A stretch of DNA of 9,567 bases from an uncultured Haemophilus sp. (GCA_902482195.1 CABSZQ010000027.1:1-9567); one strand, 5' to 3'. Positions 1 to 7,336 are shown, numbered from the stretch's first letter. Notes: generated by a model from the sequence alone, not told the origin. Made by a program: numbers and translations.

Positions 1-456
1 ATGTTATGGCTCACAGGAAGCCTGTGGGGGCGTAGCTGGTCTTATTTGAATGTGGTATTGCCATGGTTAATCGTATTACTGCCCTTGCCATTTATTTTCT
101 GTCGTGATCTCGACACCCTTGGTTTAGGTGAAAACAAAGCCTCCACCTTGGGCGTGACCGTAAATAAAGTGCAAATCAGCGTTTTAGTGCTAGCGGTCGC
201 CCTTTCCACTACAGCCGTGGCAATTTGTGGTCCGATTGCCTTTTTAGGCTTAGTTGCTCCACATCTTGCTCGTCGTTTAGTCGGCGGCAGACATCGCACC
301 CTATTACCGGCAGCCTTGATTATTGGCGCCCTCTTATTACAACTTTCGGATATTTTGGCGCGGGTGATTGACCCTCCAACTGAACTACCCGCGGGTATTC
401 TGACCGCGATTATCGGTGCGCCATATTTCTTCTATTTATTGATGAGAACTAAATAA
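1..456 (+). CDS. fecD: FecD-like iron(III) dicitrate ABC transporter permease, C-terminal half (5' end outside window)
   Basis: This is the last 151 residues of a FecCD-family inner-membrane permease, which pairs with a second permease and an ATPase to import a ferric chelate from a periplasmic binding protein. Family members run to about 320-330 residues and the reading frame is open at base 1. The ATG there corresponds to an internal methionine just before the conserved WLTGSLWGRSW segment, so the true start lies upstream. Visible landmarks are hydrophobic helices at about 18-34, 58-78, 100-120 and 130-148, the loop GLGENKASTLG (41-51) that in this family sits near the ATPase, and GPIAFLGLVAPHLARR (77-92). 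The ending, ELPAGILTAIIGAP then a short hydrophobic tail, matches E. coli FecD as I remember it, as does the FCRDLD segment (33-38). The stop codon overlaps the fecE start by one base (TAATG). The substrate is inferred to be ferric citrate; a related siderophore is possible. Confidence 0.86.
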   Translation: MLWLTGSLWGRSWSYLNVVLPWLIVLLPLPFIFCRDLDTLGLGENKASTLGVTVNKVQISVLVLAVALSTTAVAICGPIAFLGLVAPHLARRLVGGRHRTLLPAALIIGALLLQLSDILARVIDPPTELPAGILTAIIGAPYFFYLLMRTK

Positions 457-1223
457 TGAGCATTGAAATCAATAATTTATCTTTAGGTTATCAAGATAAA
501 CTCGTGGTTAAAAATCTGTCGCTAAAATTCCCGAAAAATAAAGTTATTGCATTAATCGGCCCAAATGGTTGCTGTAAGTCCACCACATTAAAAGCGGTGG
601 CTCGCTTGCTTAAACCGAAGCAAGGCTCAATCACCCATAAAGGTCAGGATATTTGGCAAAAAAGCCCTAAAGAATATGCACAAGAATTGGCTTTTCTCCC
701 GCAGCAACACTTGGTACCTGAAGGCATTAAAGTACGCGAATTGATCGCTTACGGGCGTTCGCCTTACTTAAACCTCTGGGGTAAACTCAGCCAAAAAGAT
801 GAAGAATTGGTGACTTGGGCGATGGCACAAACGCAAACTGCCGAACTTGCTGAACAGTTAGTTTCTGATTTATCTGGTGGTCAGCAACAACGGGTATTTT
901 TAGCCATGACTCTTGCGCAAGATGCCGAATTAGTGCTACTCGATGAGCCGACTACTTATCTGGATTTAAACCGCCAAGCTGAACTCATGGGCATGATGCG
1001 ACAAATGCAACAAAATGGCAAAACCGTGATTACGGTGTTGCATGATCTCAACCAAGCCTGCCGCTATTGCGATTACTTAATCGTCATGAAAAAAGGTGCC
1101 GTAATGGCACAAGGCACACCTGATGAGGTCATGACCGAAGAGTTACTTAAGGATGTGTTTGATTTGGATGTCATCATTCATCGTGATCCTATCAGTAACA
1201 CACCGATGTTTATTTTGAAATAA
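456..1223 (+). CDS. fecE: FecE-like iron(III) dicitrate ABC transporter ATPase, with an altered Walker A motif
   Basis: This 255-residue protein is a cytoplasmic ABC ATPase that powers the FecCD-type permease encoded just upstream. Its length equals that of E. coli FecE, and the segments LPQQHLVPEGIKVRELIAYGR (81-101), LWGKLS (107-112) and VLHDLNQACRYCD (194-206) closely resemble FecE. Motifs in order: Walker A GPNGCCKST (35-43), Q-loop glutamine near 83-84, signature LSGGQQQR (139-146), Walker B LVLLDEPT (159-166), D-loop YLDL (168-171), switch histidine H196. The oddity is residue 40: the glycine that normally precedes the Walker A lysine is cysteine (TGT at 573-575), one base change from GGT. 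All other motifs are intact, so this may be a recent inactivating mutation, a tolerated change or a sequence error. The one-base overlap with fecD implies translational coupling; no strong Shine-Dalgarno is visible. A terminator follows 24 bases after the stop. Confidence 0.9.
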   Translation: MSIEINNLSLGYQDKLVVKNLSLKFPKNKVIALIGPNGCCKSTTLKAVARLLKPKQGSITHKGQDIWQKSPKEYAQELAFLPQQHLVPEGIKVRELIAYGRSPYLNLWGKLSQKDEELVTWAMAQTQTAELAEQLVSDLSGGQQQRVFLAMTLAQDAELVLLDEPTTYLDLNRQAELMGMMRQMQQNGKTVITVLHDLNQACRYCDYLIVMKKGAVMAQGTPDEVMTEELLKDVFDLDVIIHRDPISNTPMFILK

Positions 1224-1247
1224 CGTTCAATCACTTCTCTAAATATC

Positions 1248-1284
1248 AAATAGGCGTTTTATTTTACTAAAACGCCTATTTTTT
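1248..1284 (+). terminator. Rho-independent terminator of the fec operon
   Basis: A perfect 14-bp stem (arms 1248-1261 and 1268-1281, left arm AAATAGGCGTTTTA) encloses a 6-base loop, and a run of T (1279-1284) ends the structure. It lies 24 bases after the fecE stop. It separates the iron-uptake operon from the pga operon, so pga should need its own promoter. The A-rich flank on the other strand could give weak termination in the opposite direction, but no gene arrives from that side. Confidence 0.88.
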
Positions 1285-1328
1285 ATCTCCCCCCTCCATT
1301 TATACACAATTAATGTTTTCCATCGCCC

Positions 1329-1351
1329 GCAAAGAGGTCGGACCTCTTTGC
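1329..1351. repeat. Perfect 23-base palindrome upstream of pgaA
   Basis: Two 11-base arms (1329-1339, GCAAAGAGGTC, and its exact complement 1341-1351) flank a single central base. As RNA it would fold into a 10-bp stem with a CGG loop. No T-run follows on either strand, so it is not a normal terminator. It lies 76 bases before the pgaA start codon. It could be an operator for a dimeric regulator, a leader hairpin, or a dispersed intergenic repeat. I do not recognise it. Confidence 0.6.
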
Positions 1352-1365
1352 AAAACTTACACTTT

Positions 1366-1415
1366 TTTACACTGTCTGAAATAACGAAGCACTAGATAAT
1401 TATTATTAATATAGT
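1366..1415 (+). promoter_or_regulatory. Probable pgaABCD promoter region (exact boxes uncertain)
   Basis: The operon follows a strong terminator, so a promoter is expected here. The region is very AT-rich and offers several possible -10 boxes: GATAAT (1395-1400), TATTAT (1401-1406) and TATAGT (1410-1415), each 5 of 6 to consensus. A -35-like TTTACA (1366-1371, 5 of 6) is 23 bases from the first of these, which is too far for a normal sigma-70 pair, and nothing better is spaced correctly. This suggests an activator-dependent or weak promoter. The pgaA start has only a weak ribosome binding site (AGTAGAAC, 1413-1420). Confidence 0.35.
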
Positions 1416-1426
1416 AGAACTAAAAA

Positions 1427-3844
1427 ATGAAATCTCTAGCCCATGTCTTTAAGGCAATGCTATTAGCGGGTGTCAGTACCTCTGTAGCACAGGTTGCCTA
1501 TGCCCAAAAATCCTCTATTGATACCGAACGAGAAAATATCATCATTTTATCTCGTCAAGGAGAAGCCCAATTAAATCAAGCCATTCCAAAACTTGAGGCC
1601 TTATTTAAGAGGACGCACGATGTGAAAGTGCGCGATGATTTAATTACACTCTATCTGAGGACGAATCAATCCGCTAAAGCACTTTCACTTTGCGAAAGCT
1701 GCGCACCAGCGCAATTTTCTCAAAATGAACTGGAAAATTTAGGCAAAGCCGCTCGAAATGAAAAACAATACGACCGTGCCGTTGCATTCTATTCCCAATT
1801 GCAAAAGCAATTCCCTGATAATCCAAATGGATTGCTTGGTGGCGCATTAGCCTCCACTGAAACTAAAAACTACACTGCGGCAGAAAATGCACTGAATGTT
1901 TATAAACAACGTTTTGGACAAGATAATGCTTATCTTGATGCAGAAAGTTATTTACTTGATTTCACCGAACCCGACATGGCTAAACTTGGCCGTTGGCAAC
2001 GTCAGTTAGAACAAAATCCGAAAAATATCACCTTAATGAGAGAGTTGTATCGTTTAGCATCGAAATACAACCTTCAACCATTACAAGAGAAACTACAAAA
2101 AGCCTATCCTGATCAATTCAATCAAAAAGACATGATGTGGTTTGAGCATGGTAAAACGATTACCTCTTCAAAAAATGCGACAACGCCTACACAACAAGAA
2201 AAATCATTTGAAGAATTGACCGCACTTTTGGCCAAAATTAATCCTGAGCATCCTCTGTATCAACAAGCATTGCAAGATCGTTTTGTGATGGGTGTTCGCT
2301 TGAATAAATTTGATGAAATAGAAGACGACTTCAATACATTACAGGCTCAATCTAATGTGCCGGCGTATTTAGAAGAAGCCTTTGGTGATTATTGGGCAGC
2401 AAAAGGCTCACCACACAAAGCATTAGCAATTTATCAATCAATTGAACAACAAGCCTTAAACAATAAACTCGCTGTGAGCGATGGCTTACTTCATAAACTC
2501 TCTCTGACCGCAAGCGATGCAGGCAAATTTGAATTGGCGCAACAATATTTAGAGCGTATGAATTCAAATATTTATATCAATGACTATACCCGAACATCAA
2601 AAATTCTGAATCCAGGCTACGATTCTCGCTATTTTGGTTTGGCACGTTTAGCCTTATGGCGTGGTAACAGCAAATTGGCTCAGCAACTGATTGATGATCG
2701 TCTATTTAATAAAACGCCAGGTGATCCATGGGTTATGTTGCAAAAAGCGGAACTTGAGCGAAATCGCGGCAATTATGATGATGCTAAATTATGGGCGGAA
2801 AAAGCCGGTTATTTTTTGAGTAAAAATGATCAGCAAGAAGCTCGTAATAACCTAGCTGAAACCGCCTTAAGTCAAAATGATTTACCAACAGTTTCAAAAA
2901 CACTTGATGCAATGAATGAAGAACAACGTCAGTCAGCTCAATCCCTTATTAAGCATTATGAACAAGCGCGTTCCGGCAAAGTTGTAGGGAGCGTCGGCTT
3001 ACAGCATCGCACCTCACCAATAAGTTATAGCAATGAAAGTAGTCAAGATTATGCAATTTACACACCTAAAACAGCAAATGGTCACGATCTCTACGTTCAT
3101 TACTTAGAAACTCGCTCCCCTTATGATAAAGAAAGCCTTATTTCTCGTCGAATTGGTGTAGGTACTGAACTCAATTTCTATCCACTCCAAGTGAAAATGG
3201 AAAGCGGGAAAGGCATTAAGCTTAATGATAAAGCCTATTTCTCAACGGAAGTAAATTATACCCTCAACCAACATTGGTCATTTAATTTAGACGCCAATAT
3301 TAATGGTAGCGGCACCCCAGTTAAAGCCATCAATAAAGGGGTGTATACCAAAGATATTGGTTTCTCTACCACGTATTCCTATTCCGATATTTTCCAAGCT
3401 GGACTAGGTGGTGGCATCATGAAATTTGATGACGGCAACTTAAGAAAAGAAGCCAATTTTTGGTTAAATCTCAATACATTCAAACATGACCGTTGGGCGC
3501 TAACCAACAATTTCAGAGTCGATTACAGCAAAAATAAAACCATTGATTCTGCTGAATATTACAACCCATCAAAAGCGACAAGCTTGGAATTCGGTGCGGA
3601 TTTAAGTTACTACCAACCACTTAATTATGGCTTAGTCTTAAATCATCACCTGAAAGCCAGTGTGGGTGCTTATAAACAGTCAGAACTCAGCCGAGAAAAC
3701 ATGTGGTCGATTAGCTACGGACACCAATGGCGTGTTGGTAAAAAATTTGGCGTGTCTTATGAAATTGGTCGTAAAAAGAATATTTACGACGGCAGTGCTG
3801 AATTCAACAATTTCGGAAATTTAAACTTTTCTATTTATTATTAA
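1427..3844 (+). CDS. pgaA: PgaA, outer-membrane porin and TPR protein for PGA (poly-beta-1,6-GlcNAc) export
   Basis: This 805-residue protein, close to the 807 of E. coli PgaA, is the outer-membrane exporter of the PGA polysaccharide. Residues 1-26 form a Sec signal peptide with probable cleavage after AYA (24-26). Residues of about 30-515 are helical and TPR-like, with recurrent alanine/leucine helix pairs (for example 117-145, 320-345 and 402-425); in E. coli this periplasmic domain binds the deacetylated polymer and PgaB. From about 516 the sequence changes to alternating polar/aromatic strands separated by short turns, running to a C-terminal NLNFSIYY, as expected for the beta-barrel (16 strands in the E. 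coli structure). A CxxC pair (C89, C92) in the N-terminal TPR region may form a disulfide. The start follows a weak ribosome site but gives a good signal peptide. It is the first gene of pgaABCD; pgaB starts 21 bases after its stop. One uptake sequence lies inside (2219-2227). Confidence 0.93.
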   Translation: MKSLAHVFKAMLLAGVSTSVAQVAYAQKSSIDTERENIIILSRQGEAQLNQAIPKLEALFKRTHDVKVRDDLITLYLRTNQSAKALSLCESCAPAQFSQNELENLGKAARNEKQYDRAVAFYSQLQKQFPDNPNGLLGGALASTETKNYTAAENALNVYKQRFGQDNAYLDAESYLLDFTEPDMAKLGRWQRQLEQNPKNITLMRELYRLASKYNLQPLQEKLQKAYPDQFNQKDMMWFEHGKTITSSKNATTPTQQEKSFEELTALLAKINPEHPLYQQALQDRFVMGVRLNKFDEIEDDFNTLQAQSNVPAYLEEAFGDYWAAKGSPHKALAIYQSIEQQALNNKLAVSDGLLHKLSLTASDAGKFELAQQYLERMNSNIYINDYTRTSKILNPGYDSRYFGLARLALWRGNSKLAQQLIDDRLFNKTPGDPWVMLQKAELERNRGNYDDAKLWAEKAGYFLSKNDQQEARNNLAETALSQNDLPTVSKTLDAMNEEQRQSAQSLIKHYEQARSGKVVGSVGLQHRTSPISYSNESSQDYAIYTPKTANGHDLYVHYLETRSPYDKESLISRRIGVGTELNFYPLQVKMESGKGIKLNDKAYFSTEVNYTLNQHWSFNLDANINGSGTPVKAINKGVYTKDIGFSTTYSYSDIFQAGLGGGIMKFDDGNLRKEANFWLNLNTFKHDRWALTNNFRVDYSKNKTIDSAEYYNPSKATSLEFGADLSYYQPLNYGLVLNHHLKASVGAYKQSELSRENMWSISYGHQWRVGKKFGVSYEIGRKKNIYDGSAEFNNFGNLNFSIYY
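2219..2227 (-). other. DNA uptake signal sequence, exact core (complement strand), inside pgaA
   Basis: ACCGCACTT is the exact complement of the Haemophilus-type uptake core AAGTGCGGT. It is read in frame within pgaA as Thr-Ala-Leu (residues 265-267). It is the only exact copy in the fec/pga region before the operon terminator, and shows that the pga operon has been resident long enough, or came from a close enough relative, to carry the signal. Confidence 0.85.
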
Positions 3845-3865
3845 ATACTTAAGCGGTATAACTTT

Positions 3866-5782
3866 ATGAGATCTCTAAAACATTTTGCAAAAATCATTAT
3901 TTGCACGCTTTCCCTTTTTTCGGCTTTTGCCTTTGCGCAAGATCGTTATGGCGTATTAGCCTATCACTCCGTTGTTGATGAAAGTGCGGCTGAAAATCAA
4001 AAACAGTATTTTCCTCAAACGATTTCTGCCCAAATGTTAATTAAACATTTTAATTGGCTAAAAGAAAACGGATACAACGTGATCAGTTGGCAGCAAGTTA
4101 TCGATGCTGAAAATGGTAAAGGCACATTACCTGATAATGCGGTATTGCTAAGCTTCGATGATGGCTATGAGACTATGTATAACGTGGTCTTTCCTCTATT
4201 AAAGGCCTATAACTACCCCGCTGTTTTTGCGCCAGTGACAGGCTGGTTGGATACACCGGCAAATCAAAAAATCGCTTATGCCGATAAAATGCTGGATCGT
4301 TCTGTTTTTGCCACTTGGTCGCAAGTCAAAGAAATGGAACAAAGTGGGCTCGTTGAAGTTGCCTCACATACTCATAATCTTCATAACGGTATAAATGCCA
4401 ACCCATCTGGTGGTCAATTACCCTCAGTGATTGCACCTGAATATAAAAATGGGAAATATGAAACAGAAGATGCCTACAAAAACAGATTGAAATCTGATTT
4501 CACCCGTACCGTTCAAACATTAGTCAATCATATCGGTAAGAAACCACGTGTAATGGTGTGGCCTTATGGACAATTTAATGATGTTGCCGTGCAAATTGCA
4601 CGACAAGCAGGAATGCCACACTATTTCTCATTGGGTGAGAAAATTGTTAATAAAGTTGGCGATAAACACATTGGACGCTTATTACTTAATGCAGAAACCG
4701 ATCTAAATACCGTTAAAAACTATCTTGATGGCATTGATGAAAGCAAACAAATTCAACGAGTACTGCATGTCGATTTAGACTATGTCTATGATGCGGATAA
4801 AGCTCAGCAAGCCAAAAACCTTGATAAGTTAATCGACCGCATCTATCGCTATGGTGTGACGACAGTTTATCTTCAAGCCTTCTCTGATCCCGATGGGGAT
4901 GGTGTAGCGGATGCCTTGTATTTTCCGAATAAATACCTTCCTGTACGAGATGATATTTTTGGCCGAATTGCCTGGCAATTGCAAACGCGCGCGGGCGTAC
5001 AAGTCTACGCTTGGATGCCTGTACTCGCCTTTGATTTACGAAAAGGCGTAAAAGAGGCGGAATATGTCATTGATAGCCGCACGGGCAAGACTTCAACAAA
5101 GGCTTATTTACGCCTTTCACCTTATAACAAACAGAATGTTGAAATCATTAAATCTATTTATAACGATTTGTCATTCTACGCCAAATTTAATGGCATTTTA
5201 TTCCATGATGATGCGTTCCTAACCGATTTTGAAGGCGCAGAAGGTGATCATGCTGAAGGTATGGTTAGCCCACAAGCAAAACAAAAAACGCAAGATTTAA
5301 TCCAATTAACCCATCAACTCACTGATGCGTTAAAACCTTATTTCTTGCGAGGTTCATATTCGCTTAAAACGGCCCGTAATCTTTATGCATCAGTGATCAC
5401 CAATCCCAATGCAGAAGAATGGTTGGCGCAAAACTTAAAAACGCTCACTGACAATTACGATACCACGGCCATTATGGCGATGCCATATATGGAAAATGAG
5501 CAGCCTATTTCACAACAAGAAGCCTATCAATGGTTTGCTTCTCTTATTGAAAATGTGAAAGCTCAAGCGCCATTAGATAAAGTCTTATTTGAATTCCAAG
5601 CGGTAAATTGGCGAACTCAAAAGCCAATTCCTGAATCCGAATTGATTGATTGGATGACGCTATTACAAAAAAATCATATTTATAGCTATGGCTACTATCC
5701 GGATAACTTTTTAACAAATCAACCGGATCTGAACAAAATGAAACCGTATTTTTCTGTAAATACGAATGCTGGAAAAAAATAA
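3866..5782 (+). CDS. pgaB: PgaB, periplasmic PGA de-N-acetylase with C-terminal glycoside hydrolase domain
   Basis: This 638-residue, two-domain exported enzyme partly deacetylates PGA before export through PgaA. Residues 1-24 form a signal peptide with probable cleavage after AFA (22-24). The N-terminal CE4 polysaccharide deacetylase domain (about 28-290) has SFDDGY (96-101; D98 the likely base, D99 a metal ligand), metal histidines H168 and H173 in SHTHNLH, and WPYGQF (232-237). The spacing matches E. coli D114/D115/H184/H189. The C-terminal domain (about 298-625) resembles the PgaB hydrolase domain (GH153): HVDLDYVYD (301-309), YLQAFSDPDGDG (335-346), YAWMPV (381-386) and FHDDA (446-450), whose aspartates fit the catalytic site. 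Unlike E. coli PgaB, an outer-membrane lipoprotein, no lipobox is present: C13 is preceded by Ile-Ile-Ile, which does not fit. The ribosome site is modest (AAGCGG, 3851-3856). pgaC follows directly. Confidence 0.93.
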   Translation: MRSLKHFAKIIICTLSLFSAFAFAQDRYGVLAYHSVVDESAAENQKQYFPQTISAQMLIKHFNWLKENGYNVISWQQVIDAENGKGTLPDNAVLLSFDDGYETMYNVVFPLLKAYNYPAVFAPVTGWLDTPANQKIAYADKMLDRSVFATWSQVKEMEQSGLVEVASHTHNLHNGINANPSGGQLPSVIAPEYKNGKYETEDAYKNRLKSDFTRTVQTLVNHIGKKPRVMVWPYGQFNDVAVQIARQAGMPHYFSLGEKIVNKVGDKHIGRLLLNAETDLNTVKNYLDGIDESKQIQRVLHVDLDYVYDADKAQQAKNLDKLIDRIYRYGVTTVYLQAFSDPDGDGVADALYFPNKYLPVRDDIFGRIAWQLQTRAGVQVYAWMPVLAFDLRKGVKEAEYVIDSRTGKTSTKAYLRLSPYNKQNVEIIKSIYNDLSFYAKFNGILFHDDAFLTDFEGAEGDHAEGMVSPQAKQKTQDLIQLTHQLTDALKPYFLRGSYSLKTARNLYASVITNPNAEEWLAQNLKTLTDNYDTTAIMAMPYMENEQPISQQEAYQWFASLIENVKAQAPLDKVLFEFQAVNWRTQKPIPESELIDWMTLLQKNHIYSYGYYPDNFLTNQPDLNKMKPYFSVNTNAGKK

Positions 5783-5791
5783 GGATTGATC

Positions 5792-7033
5792 ATGAACCAA
5801 CAATTCTTAGAAGCAGTGAGTATTTTCGTATTCATGTATCCTGCCGGAATGGCAATATATTGGGTGACGGCAAGTTTGTGTTATTACCTTTTTATGGAAG
5901 GAAAACTCGGACAACCGACTTTCCAACAAATGCCCAAAGAACGCGTTCCGATGGTCAGCATTATGGTGCCTTGTTACAACGAAGGGGACAACTTAGATGA
6001 AGCCATTCCTTACTTGCTTCAACTTCGATACCCAAACTATGAGCTGATCTTTATCAATGATGGCAGTAAAGATAACACGGGTGAAATTATTGATCGTTGG
6101 GCAAAAGCTGATAAGCGCATCGTGGCGCTTCACCAAGAAAACCAAGGTAAAGCTAGCGCATTAAATCATGGTTTGTTAGTTGCTAAAGGTGAATATGTAG
6201 CCTGTATTGATGGTGATGCCGTATTGGATTTCGATGCGATCGATTACATGGTGCAATCCCTCGAATTAAACCGCGCTTATGGTGCCGTTACCGGCAATCC
6301 ACGCGTACGCAACCGCAGTACCATTTTAGGGCGTTTACAGGTTTCTGAATTTAGCTCCATTATTGGCCTAATCAAACGTGCTCAAAGCCTGATGGGAACT
6401 ATTTTTACGGTATCTGGCGTATGTTGTCTATTCCGCAAAGATGTGATGGAAGAAATTGGTGGCTGGAGTACCAATATGATCACCGAAGACATTGATGTCA
6501 GTTGGAAAATCCAAACGGCCGGTTACAACATCATGTATGAACCCCGTGCTTTATGCTGGGTATTAATGCCAGAACGTCTTTATGGTTTATACAAACAACG
6601 TTTACGCTGGGCACAAGGTGGAGCCGAAACCATTCTCAAATATTTTCCTCAGGTCTGGCGTTGGAGAAACCGCCGTCTATGGCCAATGTATGCTGAATAT
6701 TTTGTTACCGCAACTTGGGCAATCTTATTAGTTGCGCTGGTTGCACTTGCACTATACCGCAAGATTACCTTAGGTATAGGTATTCAAAACATGGAGCTGT
6801 TTGAAACAAATATCTCGATCATGTTTTTTTCCTTCTTCTTACAGTGTCTCTTAAGCTTATACATTGATTCACGTTATGAAAAAGGATTGATCCAATATGG
6901 AATTTCTTGCATTTGGTATCCCTATGTTTATTGGTTACTCAATACGGTAACCTTACTCGTTGGAATCCCAAAAGCAATTTTTAGAAACAAGTCCAAGCTA
7001 GCTGTATGGACAAGCCCTGACAGAGGAGTTTAA
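5792..7033 (+). CDS. pgaC: PgaC, inner-membrane PGA synthase (family 2 glycosyltransferase)
   Basis: This 413-residue processive beta-1,6-GlcNAc polymerase uses UDP-GlcNAc and works with PgaD. I chose the ATG at 5792 because AAGGA (5781-5785) lies 6 bases upstream; a TTG two codons earlier would leave no spacer. GT2 motifs are complete: VSIMVPCYNE (55-64), INDGS (88-92), CIDGDA (138-143) with D140, TED (231-233) with D233, and QRLRW (269-273), the QxxRW motif. All lie exactly 23 residues earlier than the E. coli PgaC residues D163, D256 and Q292/R295/W296. One N-terminal membrane segment (about 6-34) is seen, where E. coli has two; the N-terminus looks like staphylococcal IcaA. C-terminal membrane segments lie near 303-323, 342-360 and 370-392, and the end keeps the conserved SPDRG. 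E. coli R222, linked to c-di-GMP response, aligns with S199. The SD overlaps the pgaB stop, implying coupling. Confidence 0.93.
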   Translation: MNQQFLEAVSIFVFMYPAGMAIYWVTASLCYYLFMEGKLGQPTFQQMPKERVPMVSIMVPCYNEGDNLDEAIPYLLQLRYPNYELIFINDGSKDNTGEIIDRWAKADKRIVALHQENQGKASALNHGLLVAKGEYVACIDGDAVLDFDAIDYMVQSLELNRAYGAVTGNPRVRNRSTILGRLQVSEFSSIIGLIKRAQSLMGTIFTVSGVCCLFRKDVMEEIGGWSTNMITEDIDVSWKIQTAGYNIMYEPRALCWVLMPERLYGLYKQRLRWAQGGAETILKYFPQVWRWRNRRLWPMYAEYFVTATWAILLVALVALALYRKITLGIGIQNMELFETNISIMFFSFFLQCLLSLYIDSRYEKGLIQYGISCIWYPYVYWLLNTVTLLVGIPKAIFRNKSKLAVWTSPDRGV

Positions 7034-7036
7034 ATA

Positions 7037-7312
7037 ATGGCAACCGCCACTTTACAACAATTGATGGTTATTAATAAAGGTAGCAGCCTTCCCTTGCTGA
7101 TTAAAGCCAAAAGCTTTGTACTAGATCTAATCACCTGGGCTTTATGGGCTTATATCATCACTTTTGTCGCGAGATATGCGGAACGCATCTTCACTAAACC
7201 GATTCTGGAAAGTTTCTTTTTTGTTGATGTAGTCAGCATCATGTTTTCTGTCTCTGCGGTATTGGTCATATTAGCTTATATTTGGTCTATTCTCACCGTA
7301 GCAAAAGAATAA
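7037..7312 (+). CDS. pgaD: Short PgaD-like accessory subunit of the PGA synthase
   Basis: A 91-residue membrane protein, last gene of the operon, starting 3 bases after the pgaC stop with the SD GAGGAG (7023-7028) inside the pgaC end. It has two hydrophobic helices (about 26-47 and 61-88) and little else, the fold expected of PgaD, which stabilises PgaC and assists synthesis. Position, size and topology carry the call; sequence identity to E. coli PgaD is low apart from a few positions in helix 1 and the tryptophan in helix 2 (W83). E. coli PgaD is 137 residues with a cytoplasmic tail of about 60 residues after helix 2. This protein stops 8 residues after W83, so that tail is missing and the length is closer to staphylococcal IcaD. 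There is no sign of a frameshift: a terminator follows within 25 bases. Confidence 0.82.
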   Translation: MATATLQQLMVINKGSSLPLLIKAKSFVLDLITWALWAYIITFVARYAERIFTKPILESFFFVDVVSIMFSVSAVLVILAYIWSILTVAKE

Positions 7313-7336
7313 CTCGCAAAAAACTTAATATAAAAA

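Noticed and set aside
1..3. The ATG at base 1 as the start of the permease gene
   Set aside because: The homologous family is twice as long and this methionine aligns inside the protein; the gene is cut by the window edge.
42..299. Open frame on the - strand opposite fecD
   Set aside because: It is a shadow of the well-supported permease frame, with no motif or start signal.
1289..1294. Six-cytosine run upstream of pgaA as a phase-variation tract
   Set aside because: It is too short for typical slippage-based switching and does not lie between plausible promoter boxes.
2352..2567. Open frame on the - strand inside pgaA
   Set aside because: Overlaps a complete, well-supported gene and shows no start signal or recognisable family.
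5596..5606. Possible Actinobacillus-type uptake sequence (ACAAGCGGT-like) in pgaB
   Set aside because: One near match by itself is expected by chance, and five exact Haemophilus-type signals set the genome's type.
5786..5791. A TTG start for pgaC two codons before the ATG at 5792
   Set aside because: The AAGGA ribosome site (5781-5785) would touch the TTG with no spacer, while it sits 6 bases from the ATG.
1427..7312. The operon as a new type of polysaccharide system
   Set aside because: All four genes match pgaABCD in order, motifs and, apart from short PgaD and the PgaC N-terminus, length; PGA operons are already known in Pasteurellaceae.
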